A stretch of 64,000 nucleotides of DNA from Ensifer sp. BR816 (GCF_000378985.1 NZ_KB905370.1:1283330-1347329), one strand, 5' to 3'; numbered from the stretch's first letter, positions 17,625 through 26,042 are shown. Program-made: numbers and translations. The notes: generated by a model not told the origin, from the letters alone.

Positions 17625-18614
17625 ATGCCGACCGTCGCTCCGCTCGATCTCGAAGGCCACGTCGTCGGCGTCGCCTTTCTGAAGGACATTCCCTTCTTCG
17701 CCGGGGCCGCCGGCACCATTCATCGCCTCGATCTCGGCCACAAGACCACCGAGCTGCATGACGGCTTGCTTTCGCTCGCCTATGACGAGGCAACCGATAC
17801 GCTGCTGACCGGCGGCGAGGACGGCAAGGTGATGCGCGTTTCGGCCGACGGAACGGCGAGCCACGTCGCCGAGACGCCGCGCAAATGGATTTCTCAGGTG
17901 GCCGCCGGTCCGCAGCGGGCGGTCGCCTATGCTTTCGGCAAGACGAGCTATGTCCGCCTTGCCGACGGGACTACGAAGGAATTCACCGAGGAGCGCACCG
18001 TCGAGGGCATTGCCTTCGCCCCCAAGGGCTTGCGCATCGCGGTTGCGCGTTACAATGGCGTATCGCTGCATTGGGTGGGAATCGCCGGCCAGCCGGTCGA
18101 CCTCGAATGGAAGGGCGCCCATACCGGCGTGACCTTCTCGCCTGACGGCCGCTTCGTCGTCACCTCCATGCAGGAGAATGCGCTGCATGGATGGAAGCTC
18201 GATACGAAGCCGGGCGCCGAGGCGCGGCATATGCGCATGACCGGTTACCCGGCCAAGGTGAAGTCTCTTTCCTGGTCGGCCAAGGGCAAGTGGCTCGCGT
18301 CCGCGGGCGCGCCGGCGGCAATCGTCTGGCCGTTCCAGGGCAAGGACGGGCCGATGGGCAAGGCGCCCCTCGAGCTTGGCACCCGCGGCAACACGATGGT
18401 GACGACGGTCGCCTGTCATCCGGCCGAGGATATCGTCGCGATCGGCTACGAGGACGGCATGATCCTCGCCGCCCGTCTCGCCGACAGCAAGGAAGTGCTA
18501 CTGCGCCGCCCCGGCAAGGGCGCGATCACCGCCATGGCCTGGAACCGAAGCGGCCGGCAGCTTGCCTTCGGCTCGGCCGCCGGCGATTGCGGCGTGGTGG
18601 ATCTGGCGGGGTAG
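17625..18614 (+). CDS. WD40-repeat beta-propeller protein
   Basis: A 329-residue protein with no signal peptide. Repeated blades of the form LSLAYDEATDTLLTGGEDGKV, VTFSPDGRFVVTSMQENALHGW and SLSWSAKGKWLASAGAPAAIVW indicate a six- or seven-bladed propeller. It probably serves as a binding partner. Its place directly after the CobW GTPase gene suggests they act in the same metal pathway, possibly as GTPase and adaptor or client; this is inferred from context only. Confidence 0.85.
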   Translation: MPTVAPLDLEGHVVGVAFLKDIPFFAGAAGTIHRLDLGHKTTELHDGLLSLAYDEATDTLLTGGEDGKVMRVSADGTASHVAETPRKWISQVAAGPQRAVAYAFGKTSYVRLADGTTKEFTEERTVEGIAFAPKGLRIAVARYNGVSLHWVGIAGQPVDLEWKGAHTGVTFSPDGRFVVTSMQENALHGWKLDTKPGAEARHMRMTGYPAKVKSLSWSAKGKWLASAGAPAAIVWPFQGKDGPMGKAPLELGTRGNTMVTTVACHPAEDIVAIGYEDGMILAARLADSKEVLLRRPGKGAITAMAWNRSGRQLAFGSAAGDCGVVDLAG

Positions 18615-18664
18615 CCGCCTCACAGTGTTGGAGAAATGCCCTCTAGCCGTTCCAGCGGGGAGGA

Positions 18665-18720
18665 CGCCGCGAGTCCTTCGCCCCGCTTGCGGGGAGAAGG
18701 ACGCAGCAGGGGATGAGGCC
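18665..18720. repeat. GC-rich hairpin repeat (family copy 2)
   Basis: GTCCTTCGCCCCGC and GCGGGGAGAAGGAC form a near-perfect stem, followed by GCAGCAGGGGATGAGG, as in the copies at 5461, 30985 and 45715. It lies between convergent genes. Confidence 0.55.
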
Positions 18721-18737
18721 CATCCCCCCGCTAACCC

Positions 18738-19184
18738 TCACCATTCAACCTCCAGATGCGGGCGGCCGTTCGAGGTCCTCTCAATCGTCCGGCCGCTCTC
18801 GTCTATCGTTGCCGTCACCCTCCGCCGGAAGGCCGAGAAGCTTTCGAAGGTGACGACATCCACCGGAACGTCGAACTTGAATGTCAGCCGGTAGTGGCCC
18901 GCCTTCGCGGTCAGGGCCTGGGCCGAGAGGATTTCGGCCTCGAAGGGCTGGCCGAGATAATGGCCCCTCACCCGCGGGCCGAGCATCCACGGGTTGAATG
19001 GCGGCCGGTTGCCGGCCGCTGCGTGCAGCGTGTTCCAATCGCGATAGCCGTATTGCGCGGCGATCAGCTCGAGCGATTTCGAATGTCCGACCTGTTCGCC
19101 TTCGGCGGAAAGCCGGGCGCGCAGGCGTCTGGCCTGGTCCTTGAGGGTGTCCAGGGATGGAAGTGTGCGCGATCCATGCGTCAT
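18738..19184 (-). CDS. Glyoxalase-superfamily-associated small protein
   Basis: A 148-residue protein. The first 65 residues (LDTLKDQARRLRARLSAEGEQVGHSKSLELIAAQYGYRDWNTLHAA, residues about 11-55) are the conserved N-terminal module found in rhizobial proteins annotated as glyoxalase superfamily; the rest is beta-rich and predicted soluble. No catalytic metal set is evident, so the enzymatic label is weak. ATG 19184 follows GGAGACCC; the longer frame to 19250 is not supported. Confidence 0.7.
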   Translation of the reverse strand: MTHGSRTLPSLDTLKDQARRLRARLSAEGEQVGHSKSLELIAAQYGYRDWNTLHAAAGNRPPFNPWMLGPRVRGHYLGQPFEAEILSAQALTAKAGHYRLTFKFDVPVDVVTFESFSAFRRRVTATIDESGRTIERTSNGRPHLEVEW

Positions 19185-19273
19185 TGACAGGGTCTCCTGC
19201 TGCGGCATGCGCTCATTCGGATGGGAGTCCGCATTGCCACCGGTTCGCATGCCTCGCGGCGTGACCGAGTCGA

Positions 19274-19377
19274 CTACAGCGCCGCGCGTCTAATTAGACG
19301 CGCAAAGGTCGCTGTAGCACTTTGAATTGCTGCATGATTTTTTCCTTAAATCGATCCCGATTTAAGGAATCATGCAG
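19274..19377. repeat. RIME-type 104-bp element (copy A)
   Basis: Two palindromes in tandem: CTACAGCG...CGCTGTAG with GCGCGTC/GACGCGC inside, then CTGCATG...CATGCAG enclosing CCTTAAATCG/CGATTTAAGG. The copy at 37634-37737 has the same length and differs at only about a dozen positions. The size, two large palindromes and intergenic site match the published description of RIME elements in Rhizobiaceae. Confidence 0.85.
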
Positions 19378-19571
19378 TAGAGGGACTTTACCAAAGCTTG
19401 ACGCTCGCGGACGGCAGGGGCCCTCGCCCGCCGCGTCCTTAGGCGAAGCGACGCGCGCTGTCAAATGCAGCGGCTTCAGCATTGCATGCTGACGCTGCCA
19501 GAACCACGCAATTCCTCGTTGCAGCGCCTTCGAAGATATGGAACGACTGTGGGTCGCGAGAGGAGATTGTC

Positions 19572-20204
19572 ATGAACGAGATAGCCATCCTAGCATTCGC
19601 CGCCGTCGCCTTCATCGGCATCGCGACACCGGGCCCGACCGTGCTCTTGGCGTTGACCAACGGATCGCGCTTTGGCGTCCGCGCCGCCGGCTATGGAATG
19701 ATCGGTGCAGTGCTCTCGGATTTCGTGCTGATCGGTGCCGTGGCGCTCGGCCTCGGCGCGCTGCTGGCGGCATCCGAGTTCTGGTTCTCGGTGGTCAAGT
19801 GGGCGGGTGCCGCTTACCTCGCCTTCCTCGGCCTCACACTGCTTCGCTCCCACGGTACGCTGGATATCTCGCAGGAGCCGCAGGGCGCCGGCGTGAGCAC
19901 GCCGCGCTCGATTTTCCTGAAGAGTTTCCTCGTCGCCGTCACCAATCCCAAGGGTTACCTGTTCTTTTCCGCCTTCCTGCCGCAGTTCATCGACCCGGCG
20001 CTGCCGCAGCTGCCGCAATACGCCGTGCTCGCCGTCGTCTTCGCATCGATCGATTTCATGGTGATGTTCGGCTATGCGCTGCTTGGTTCGCAGGCGGTGC
20101 GCTTCCTGAAGCGCTCCGGCGCGATCTGGCTCGATCGCGTCTGCGGCGGCGCGCTGCTGGCGCTTGCCGGTTCGCTGGCATTCTATCGTCGCGCCACCAG
20201 CTGA
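19572..20204 (+). CDS. LysE/RhtB-family amino-acid exporter
   Basis: A 210-residue inner-membrane protein with about six helices and the family N-terminus (AVAFIGIATPGPTVLLALTNG). It exports small molecules such as amino acids or homoserine lactones by proton antiport; the substrate is not predictable. ATG 19572 is chosen by the GAGGAGAT Shine-Dalgarno and the LysE start; upstream frame from 19482 is not conserved. A strong 13-bp hairpin follows. It is flanked upstream by a RIME element. Confidence 0.9.
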   Translation: MNEIAILAFAAVAFIGIATPGPTVLLALTNGSRFGVRAAGYGMIGAVLSDFVLIGAVALGLGALLAASEFWFSVVKWAGAAYLAFLGLTLLRSHGTLDISQEPQGAGVSTPRSIFLKSFLVAVTNPKGYLFFSAFLPQFIDPALPQLPQYAVLAVVFASIDFMVMFGYALLGSQAVRFLKRSGAIWLDRVCGGALLALAGSLAFYRRATS

Positions 20205-20224
20205 CACGGCCTCGCAAAACTCGA

Positions 20225-20254
20225 CAACGCTCCTGCCTCGCGGCAGGAGCGTTG
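20225..20254 (+). terminator. Rho-independent-like terminator of the LysE gene
   Basis: CAACGCTCCTGCC (20225-20237) pairs perfectly with GGCAGGAGCGTTG (20242-20254) around a TCGC tetraloop, 21 bases after the stop. The downstream T content is low. Confidence 0.7.
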
Positions 20255-20291
20255 TTCGTGATCCGCCTCCGCAGGGTGAGAGGCGGAAAAA

Positions 20292-20882
20292 TCAGGCGGC
20301 GCGCTTGAGCGGCGGCAAAGCGAGCTTGCGGCCGCTGGCGACGAGCATGCCGGCGGCGCCGTCGAGCCAGCCCTCTTTCAACTCGAGCGCCAGGAAACGG
20401 TTTCGCTCGAACGGACCGGGCATGACGAGATGCTGCGTCCGCGCGGCGAAGAAGCCGAAGCGCTCGTAGTAGGGTGCGTCGCCGACGAGCAGGATCGCGC
20501 CGTGGCCGCGGCTCTTGGCTTCCTGGATCGCCGCGCGCATCAGCGTGCCGCCGATCCCCTTGCCCTCATGCGCCGGGTCGACTGCGAGCGGTCCGAGAAG
20601 CAGCGCCGGCACGGCCTGCCCTTCGCGGCTGACGCCCGCCTCGACGTTCCAGAGGCGCACGGTGCCGATAACGTGGCCGTCAGCGTCGCGGGCGACCAGG
20701 GCAAGCCCCTCGGCCGGCACGCGGCCGCGGCGCAGCTTTTCCGAAGACTTCCTGCTGCGGCCGGGACCCATGGCCCGGTCGAGCAGGTTTTCCCGTGCGA
20801 CAACGTCGCCCGGATTTTCGGCATCGATCACAAAGGTGGACGGCGCGAAGAATGCGCGCAAGGTGTCAACAACAGCGGCCAT
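20292..20882 (-). CDS. GNAT-family N-acetyltransferase
   Basis: A 196-residue acetyltransferase. The acetyl-CoA loop is in LAVDPAHEGKGIGGTLMRAAI (about residues 98-118, with GKGIGG) and the end of the fold in DAPYYERFGF. It lies 88 bases downstream of the decarboxylase gene on the same strand, with a hairpin between, so a role in polyamine or diamine acetylation is possible but not shown. The start ATG 20882 is the only good one. Confidence 0.88.
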   Translation of the reverse strand: MAAVVDTLRAFFAPSTFVIDAENPGDVVARENLLDRAMGPGRSRKSSEKLRRGRVPAEGLALVARDADGHVIGTVRLWNVEAGVSREGQAVPALLLGPLAVDPAHEGKGIGGTLMRAAIQEAKSRGHGAILLVGDAPYYERFGFFAARTQHLVMPGPFERNRFLALELKEGWLDGAAGMLVASGRKLALPPLKRAA

Positions 20883-20940
20883 CGGGGCCTCCCGTCATCA
20901 AAACCGCTTCAGGCGGACCAAGGATGATTGTGAAGTCGCC

Positions 20941-20962
20941 GCTCCCGCGGGAAAGCGGGAGC
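20941..20962 (-). terminator. Hairpin after the decarboxylase gene
   Basis: GCTCCCGC (20941-20948) pairs with GCGGGAGC (20955-20962) around six bases, nine bases beyond the decarboxylase stop. No T-tract; it could attenuate read-through into the GNAT gene. Confidence 0.5.
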
Positions 20963-20970
20963 AGGCAGGA

Positions 20971-22104
20971 TCAGATCACATAGGCCTTCAGCGGCTCGAA
21001 GCCATTGAAGGCGACGGCCGAGTAGGTGGTCGTGTAGGCGCCGGTGCCCTCGATCAGAACCTCGTCGCCGATCGTCAGCGAGATCGGCAGCGGGTACATG
21101 TTCTTCTCGTAGAGCACGTCGGCCGAATCGCAGGTCGGGCCGGCCAGCACGCAGGGCTCCATCGCGTCGGCGTCGCGCGCCGTGCGGATCGGATAGCGGA
21201 TCGCCTCGTCCATCGTCTCGGCGAGACCGCCGAACTTGCCGATGTCGAGGAACACCCAGCGGTGGCTGTCATTGTCCGACTTCTTCGAGACGAGAACGAC
21301 TTCCGCCTTGATCACGCCTGCATTGCCGACCATGCCGCGGCCCGGCTCGATGATCGTCTCCGGAATGTTGTTGCCGAAGTGCTTCTTCAGCGCACCGAAG
21401 ATCGCCTGGCCATAGGCCTCGGCCGACGGAACGTCACGGAGATACTTCGTCGGGAAGCCGCCGCCCATGTTGACCATCTTGAGCTCGATGCCCTGCTTCG
21501 CAAGCTGCACGAAGACGCGCTTGGCATCGGCAAGCGCCGCATCCCAGGCGTCGAGCTTCGTCATCTGCGAGCCGACATGGAACGACACGCCGTAGGAGAG
21601 GAGGCCGAGCTGATGGGCATAGACGAGCACGTCTACGGCCATCTGCGGCACGCAGCCGAACTTGCGCGACAGCGGCCATTCGGCGCCTTCGCCGTCCGTC
21701 AGCACGCGGCAGAAGACACGGGCGCCAGGAGCGGCACGCGAGACCTTCTCGACTTCCTCATGGCTGTCGACCGCGAAGAGGCTGATGCCGAGCGCGTGGG
21801 CGCGGGCAATGTCGCGCTCCTTCTTGATCGTGTTGCCATAGGAGATGCGGCTCGGGGTCGCGCCAGCATCGAGCGCCATCTCGATTTCGGCGACGGACGC
21901 GCAATCGAAGTTGGAGCCGAGACCGGCGAGCAGGCGCAGGATCTCCGGTGCCGGGTTGGCCTTCACGGCGTAGTAGATGGCGCTGTCGGGCAGCGCATGA
22001 CGGAAGGCCTTGAAATTGTCGCGCACGATGTCGAGGTCGACAACGAGGCAGGGGCCTTCGGGTCGTCGGGTGTTGAGGAAGTCGATGATGCGTGCGGTGG
22101 TCAT
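20971..22104 (-). CDS. odc2: Ornithine/lysine decarboxylase (fold III)
   Basis: A 377-residue PLP enzyme of the alanine-racemase-fold decarboxylases, making putrescine or cadaverine in the cytoplasm. PLP-Lys48 is in YYAVKANP; phosphate-binding GGG at 214-216; EPGR at 253-256; active-site Cys325 in CDSADVLYEK. Length and sequence match the S. meliloti lysine/ornithine decarboxylase Odc2; the gene symbol follows that. ATG 22104 is preceded by GGGGAA. The frame is open for 119 more codons upstream (to GTG 22461), but that stretch is the speF-type leader RNA, not conserved protein. Confidence 0.9.
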   Translation of the reverse strand: MTTARIIDFLNTRRPEGPCLVVDLDIVRDNFKAFRHALPDSAIYYAVKANPAPEILRLLAGLGSNFDCASVAEIEMALDAGATPSRISYGNTIKKERDIARAHALGISLFAVDSHEEVEKVSRAAPGARVFCRVLTDGEGAEWPLSRKFGCVPQMAVDVLVYAHQLGLLSYGVSFHVGSQMTKLDAWDAALADAKRVFVQLAKQGIELKMVNMGGGFPTKYLRDVPSAEAYGQAIFGALKKHFGNNIPETIIEPGRGMVGNAGVIKAEVVLVSKKSDNDSHRWVFLDIGKFGGLAETMDEAIRYPIRTARDADAMEPCVLAGPTCDSADVLYEKNMYPLPISLTIGDEVLIEGTGAYTTTYSAVAFNGFEPLKAYVI

Positions 22105-22109
22105 GGCTG

Positions 22110-22495
22110 TATTCCCCGATCCATTAGACTCCACGACTGTGGAGGACAAAGGGCATACGCGCGCTTGCACTGGAACCAGCCGGTGGAGACCCCGGAACCA
22201 TGCATGCGCTCGAATGCGCGTAACGGTGAATCGAAGCCCGCAAAGGCTAGGATTCGGCTTTGTCTGCCATGGATTGGAGGGAATAACCCAACCGCACTTC
22301 CGGCAATGAAGGTGTGCCTCTTCAGTAACCCCGGCTGTTGGAGAGCCGGCAGACACCAGAAAGGCCCGCACCGTCGTTGCTTCAAGATGTCCTCGCATTT
22401 CCCGGTTGGCCGGAATAGCGACTGGAGGGGTTAGTTCCAGGTACCTTACCGATACCCTCACCTAATCGAGGGTCGGCGGACACCCACAGGCACGT
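22110..22495 (-). promoter_or_regulatory. speF-type leader RNA upstream of the decarboxylase
   Basis: The roughly 390-base leader has several stable stems: CCCTC/GAGGG at 22455-22472 and CCGGCT/AGCCGG at 22331-22349, with long well-ordered linkers. A conserved speF leader motif of this length is known upstream of ornithine decarboxylase genes in alpha-proteobacteria. The strand, position and gene family agree; I identify it by position and remembered sequence features, not by a covariance search. Confidence 0.7.
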
Positions 22496-22515
22496 GCGAC
22501 TTTGGGCAAGGGCGT

Positions 22516-22544
22516 AGGTAAGAAAAATCACTGTCGTAATCAAG
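22516..22544 (-). promoter_or_regulatory. Candidate promoter for the speF leader
   Basis: CTTGAT (22544-22539), a 17-base spacer, and TTACCT (22521-22516) resemble the rhizobial sigma-70 pattern CTTGAC-N17-CTATAT. The transcript would begin near 22508, just before the first leader stem. Confidence 0.4.
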
Positions 22545-22711
22545 AGTTTTTTCCGCTTCGCCCCTAATTTTTTCTGGACCGGGCCGTGGCGCGAGTGTTC
22601 ACTTTCCATGAACGATCGCCGCCACGCGGTTGCACGCGGTAGAGCCACCCGAAGTGGCGAAACCGAAGGGAGGTTTTCCGGCTCCCGCACGATAAGAGAG
22701 AAAGACGAATC

Positions 22712-23605
22712 ATGGATACCTTGACCCGCATCCGCGCCTTCATCGACGTCGTGGACGCGGAGGGCTTTTCGGCGGCGGCCCGGCGCGTCGGCAAATCCAA
22801 GGCGCTGCTGTCGAAATATGTCCGCGAACTCGAAGACGAGCTCGGCGCGCTCCTCCTCAATCGCACGACGCGGCAATTCTCGCTGACCGAGGCCGGTCAC
22901 ACCTACTATCGCTCGGCCGCGGAAATCCTCAAGGAGATCGACAATCTTGCCGATCTCGTCCGCGCCAACAATTCCGACCTGCGCGGCCGCTTACGAATCA
23001 CAGTGCCGCGGACCTTCGTCGACGCGGAGATCGGCCAGTCGCTGATCGACTTCGGCCGGCAGCACCCGGAACTGTCGCTGGAGATCGTCTCCGACGACCG
23101 TTTCATCGACCTCGTCGAGGAAGGCTTCGATTTGGCGATCCGAATCACCCGGCTGGAGGACTCGACGCTGATCGCCCGCAAGCTCGACGATTTCCAGGTG
23201 GTGGTCTGCGCCTCGCCGGACTTCATGGCGAAGGCCGGTCCCTTCGCGCATCCGAGCGAGCTTTCGAAGATACCCTGCATCCTCGACACCAACGGCCGGT
23301 CCTACTCGAACTGGCGTTTCGTCGAGCCGGACGGGTCGCCGTTCACGGTGCCGGTGAGCGGTCCGATCGAGGTCAACAGCCCGCTTGCCGCGGCCCGCGC
23401 CGCGGTGACGGGCATCGGGGTCGCGGTCCTCCCCGATTTCATCGCCCGGCCGAGGGTCCAGTCCGGCGAGCTCGTGACGCTCTTCGACGACTACCTGCCC
23501 AAGGACCGCGGCATCTATGCCATCTATCCGCACCGGCGCTATCTGCCGACGAAGGTGCGTACATTCGTCGATTTCCTGCATGGCTGGTTCCGCAAGCCGC
23601 AATGA
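22712..23605 (+). CDS. LysR-family transcriptional regulator
   Basis: A 297-residue regulator: helix-turn-helix at about residues 17-40 (FSAAARRVGKSKALLSKYVREL), linker helix, then a type 2 periplasmic-binding effector domain (about 90-290). It belongs to the LysR subgroup whose N-terminus reads MDTLTRIRAFIDVVDAEGF. It is transcribed away from the decarboxylase leader; whether it regulates that gene, or the DUF1007-NicO pair 114 bases downstream, cannot be told. ATG 22712 follows AGAGAGAAAGA. Confidence 0.92.
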   Translation: MDTLTRIRAFIDVVDAEGFSAAARRVGKSKALLSKYVRELEDELGALLLNRTTRQFSLTEAGHTYYRSAAEILKEIDNLADLVRANNSDLRGRLRITVPRTFVDAEIGQSLIDFGRQHPELSLEIVSDDRFIDLVEEGFDLAIRITRLEDSTLIARKLDDFQVVVCASPDFMAKAGPFAHPSELSKIPCILDTNGRSYSNWRFVEPDGSPFTVPVSGPIEVNSPLAAARAAVTGIGVAVLPDFIARPRVQSGELVTLFDDYLPKDRGIYAIYPHRRYLPTKVRTFVDFLHGWFRKPQ

Positions 23606-23719
23606 ACGCGCCGCGCTTCGGGCGGTTTACCTGGCCAAGTCCCAATTCCGTCCCATTTGCGGTACATTCCGGGGGCGATTCGCACGGTCCGCATCGGCCG
23701 AAAAGGATTTCCAATTCCC

Positions 23720-24364
23720 ATGAACACACAGCGCCTCGCCCTGGCCGGCCTTGCGACCCTGCTGACGCCCGGGCTCGCCGCCGCTCATCCGCACATCTTC
23801 GCCGAGGCACGGCTCGAAATCGTCTCCGACGACACGGGCAACATTGGCGAGTTGCGCAACGTCTGGCGGTTCGACGAGCTGTTTTCGGCCAGCGTCGTGC
23901 TCGACTTCGACAAGAACTCCAACGCCACGCTCGATCCGGACGAGTTGAAAGAGGTCGGCCAAACCGTGCTCGAGTCGCTTTCGGAATACAACTATTACAC
24001 GACGATCTCCGACAACGGAAAATCCGTGAAGGTGAACAGGCCGGACAGCATCACGGTCGACTACAAGGACAACCAACTCCTGATGATGTTCGCGGTCAAG
24101 CCGGCCGAGGCGATGCCGCTGAAGGGCAAGCTCTCCTTCGGCGTCTACGACCCGACCATGTACACGGCGATGGACTTCCCGACCGACGACGACCTCATCG
24201 TCGTCGGCGAGAAGATCGAGGCCTGCCAGCATCAAGTGGTGCGGCCGGATCCGGACGAGGTGCTGGCCGAGAACAAGGACACGCTCACCGACGCCTTCTG
24301 GAACGACCCGACCGGGACAGACATGTCGAAACTCTTCGCAACGAGGATCGAGGTCACATGCTGA
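23720..24364 (+). CDS. DUF1007 family periplasmic protein
   Basis: A 214-residue secreted protein with a signal peptide ending LTPGLAAA just before HPHIFAEA, the family's N-terminal mark. It has an EF-hand-like acidic loop (DFDKNSNATLDPDELKEVG, residues about 73-91) and paired Cys near the C-terminus. DUF1007 proteins are found beside metal transporters and probably bind or deliver nickel, cobalt or zinc in the periplasm. Its last codons overlap the NicO gene by seven bases, so the two are co-translated. ATG 23720 follows AAAAGGATTT. Confidence 0.88.
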   Translation: MNTQRLALAGLATLLTPGLAAAHPHIFAEARLEIVSDDTGNIGELRNVWRFDELFSASVVLDFDKNSNATLDPDELKEVGQTVLESLSEYNYYTTISDNGKSVKVNRPDSITVDYKDNQLLMMFAVKPAEAMPLKGKLSFGVYDPTMYTAMDFPTDDDLIVVGEKIEACQHQVVRPDPDEVLAENKDTLTDAFWNDPTGTDMSKLFATRIEVTC

Positions 24365-25395
24365 ACCTGCGCAGGATCGGCGGTCCGCTCGCCGCCGGCC
24401 TTCTGCTGGCGGCCCTTTCGGCGGCGGTCGCCATGGCGCAATCGCCGCTCGGCATCGGCTCCGCCGAGCCTTCGATCCCGACCACGGGCGTCTTCGGCGG
24501 GTTTTTCGCCTGGGTGAACATGGAGCAGCAGAGCTTCTACCGGCTGCTCACCGGGGCGCTGAAGGGCATGCGCGAGAACCCCTGGCAGCTCTGGTCGCTG
24601 ATCGGCCTTTCCTTCACCTATGGTGTTTTCCACGCGGCCGGGCCCGGCCATGGCAAGGCGGTGATTTCCTCCTACATGATCGCCAACGAGACGGAGTTGA
24701 AACGCGGCGTGCTCCTGTCGTTCCTTTCCTCGATCGTGCAGGGCGTCGTGGCGATCCTGTTGATCGGCGCCGTCTACCTGGTGCTGCGCGGCTCCTCCGT
24801 CAACATGACGCGCGCAACCCATTCGCTCGAGGTTGCAAGCTATGCGCTGATCGCTGCCTTCGGCGGCTGGCTGGTCTTCCGCAAGCTTCGGTCGATGATG
24901 CGGCCGGCTGCCAGCGACCACGCCCACCACGATCATGGCCACCATGATCACGGTCATCACGACCACGATCATTCGGATCACCACCACGATCACGGCCACG
25001 CGCATGCTGCCGGCGAGGTCTGCGCCACCTGTGGTCATGCCCACGCACCCGACCCGGCGCTGCTGAAGGGCGATCGCTTTGCGCTCAGCGAAGCCTGGTC
25101 GGCGATCATCGCGGTGGGCCTGCGCCCCTGCTCCGGCGCCCTGATCGTGCTGTCCTTCGCGCTCCTGAACGGCCTCTATCTCGGCGGCGTCCTCTCGGTC
25201 TTCGCCATGTCGATCGGCACCGCGATCACCGTCTCGATCCTCGCCACCCTCGCCGTCACCGCCAAGGGCTTCGCGCTCCGCTATGCCTCCAGCCAGTCCG
25301 CCGCGGCACGCCTCTCCCACGGCATCGAGATCGCCGGTGCGCTGCTGGTGCTGTTTCTGGGGCTTGTTCTGCTAGGCGCGGCGCTGCAGGGGTAA
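24358..25395 (+). CDS. NicO/RcnA-type nickel-cobalt transporter with His-rich loop
   Basis: A 345-residue inner-membrane protein with about six helices. Family motifs are FHAAGPGHGKAV at 91-102 and GLRPCSGA at 254-261; a cytoplasmic loop at 188-229 is made of His/Asp repeats and ends with the VCATCGHAHA metal site. RcnA homologues export Ni and Co. It overlaps the DUF1007 gene (ATGCTGA, 24358-24364). The frame is open to 23602, but that part is a shadow of the preceding gene. No RcnR/CsoR regulator is adjacent. Confidence 0.9.
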   Translation: MLNLRRIGGPLAAGLLLAALSAAVAMAQSPLGIGSAEPSIPTTGVFGGFFAWVNMEQQSFYRLLTGALKGMRENPWQLWSLIGLSFTYGVFHAAGPGHGKAVISSYMIANETELKRGVLLSFLSSIVQGVVAILLIGAVYLVLRGSSVNMTRATHSLEVASYALIAAFGGWLVFRKLRSMMRPAASDHAHHDHGHHDHGHHDHDHSDHHHDHGHAHAAGEVCATCGHAHAPDPALLKGDRFALSEAWSAIIAVGLRPCSGALIVLSFALLNGLYLGGVLSVFAMSIGTAITVSILATLAVTAKGFALRYASSQSAAARLSHGIEIAGALLVLFLGLVLLGAALQG

Positions 25396-25463
25396 GGCGC
25401 GTCATCTCGTCAGCGAACTCCGCAAAACCTCGATCACTTCTCCGCCTGGTACGGAAACAGCAG

Positions 25464-25775
25464 ATGAATTTCGACACGCTTGAGTTTGAGGAAATCGCCG
25501 CGAAGTTGAGGAGAGACGGCTGGGCAATCAAGTACATTTGGTCGGGTGAATGTGCCGCCTTCAAGTCCTGGCTTTCCGAAAAGCACGGGATCGCTGCAAC
25601 TGACGTCAACGGCGGCTACTCGTTCTGGGTCGTTGATCACTCTTGGGCACCGCCGTCGGGAGCGCGAAGTGATTATGACGCATGGTACTCATTCGGCTAT
25701 GAGCTCGAGCTCGATCCGGAGTTAACGCCCGACCGAATCGGCTTCAGACGTGTCCGAACAAAACGACGCTCTTGA
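25464..25775 (+). CDS. Small hypothetical protein
   Basis: A 103-residue acidic and aromatic-rich protein (GYSFWVVDHSWAPP, YDAWYSFGYELELDPELTPD) with no signal peptide or membrane segment. I do not recognise a family. GGAAACAGCAG precedes the ATG. Base composition is visibly less GC-rich than the neighbours, with codons such as TTT, AAG and GAA used more freely, so it may have been acquired. Confidence 0.6.
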   Translation: MNFDTLEFEEIAAKLRRDGWAIKYIWSGECAAFKSWLSEKHGIAATDVNGGYSFWVVDHSWAPPSGARSDYDAWYSFGYELELDPELTPDRIGFRRVRTKRRS

Positions 25776-25826
25776 GTATTGAGGCGCGGTGTCGACAACG
25801 CGCATTCGTCTCTCGACATGTGCATG

Positions 25827-26042
25827 TCAAAGCCCCCGCCGGCGCTGGTGGCGGGCGCGCAGCCAGAAGATCAGGAAGAAGCCGAGCACGAAAAGGGCCC
25901 CGACGCCGGCGGCGAGCCAGGGCGAGATGTCGCCGAGCCGCACCATGATCGACGGCAGCACGAAGAAGCCGATGCCTACGACCGCCAGGATGATGGCGGC
26001 GGCGATCGCCGGCGACCTATCCTTCTTTTCGGGCGTGTTCAC
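25827..26042 (-). CDS. Small two-helix membrane protein
   Basis: A 71-residue protein with two hydrophobic helices (IAAAIILAVVGIGFFVLPSIM and LAAGVGALFVLGFFLIFWL) between a charged N-terminus and a basic C-terminus (RARHQRRRG). Its ATG overlaps the GNAT stop by four bases (ATGA, 26039-26042), which supports real translation. Function unknown. Confidence 0.65.
   Translation of the reverse strand: MNTPEKKDRSPAIAAAIILAVVGIGFFVLPSIMVRLGDISPWLAAGVGALFVLGFFLIFWLRARHQRRRGL

Noticed and set aside
20515..22434. 639-codon open frame opposite the decarboxylase
   Set aside because: Low-complexity translation, antisense to a conserved PLP enzyme and its leader RNA.
22105..22461. N-terminal extension of the decarboxylase through its leader
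   Set aside because: The extension has no similarity to decarboxylases, begins at GTG without a good Shine-Dalgarno, and covers the structured leader. The conserved start is ATG 22104. Noted as a finding because the open frame itself is curious.
23602..24357. In-frame extension upstream of the NicO transporter
   Set aside because: This segment is the +1 shadow of the DUF1007 gene; the signal-peptide start at 24358 is far better.
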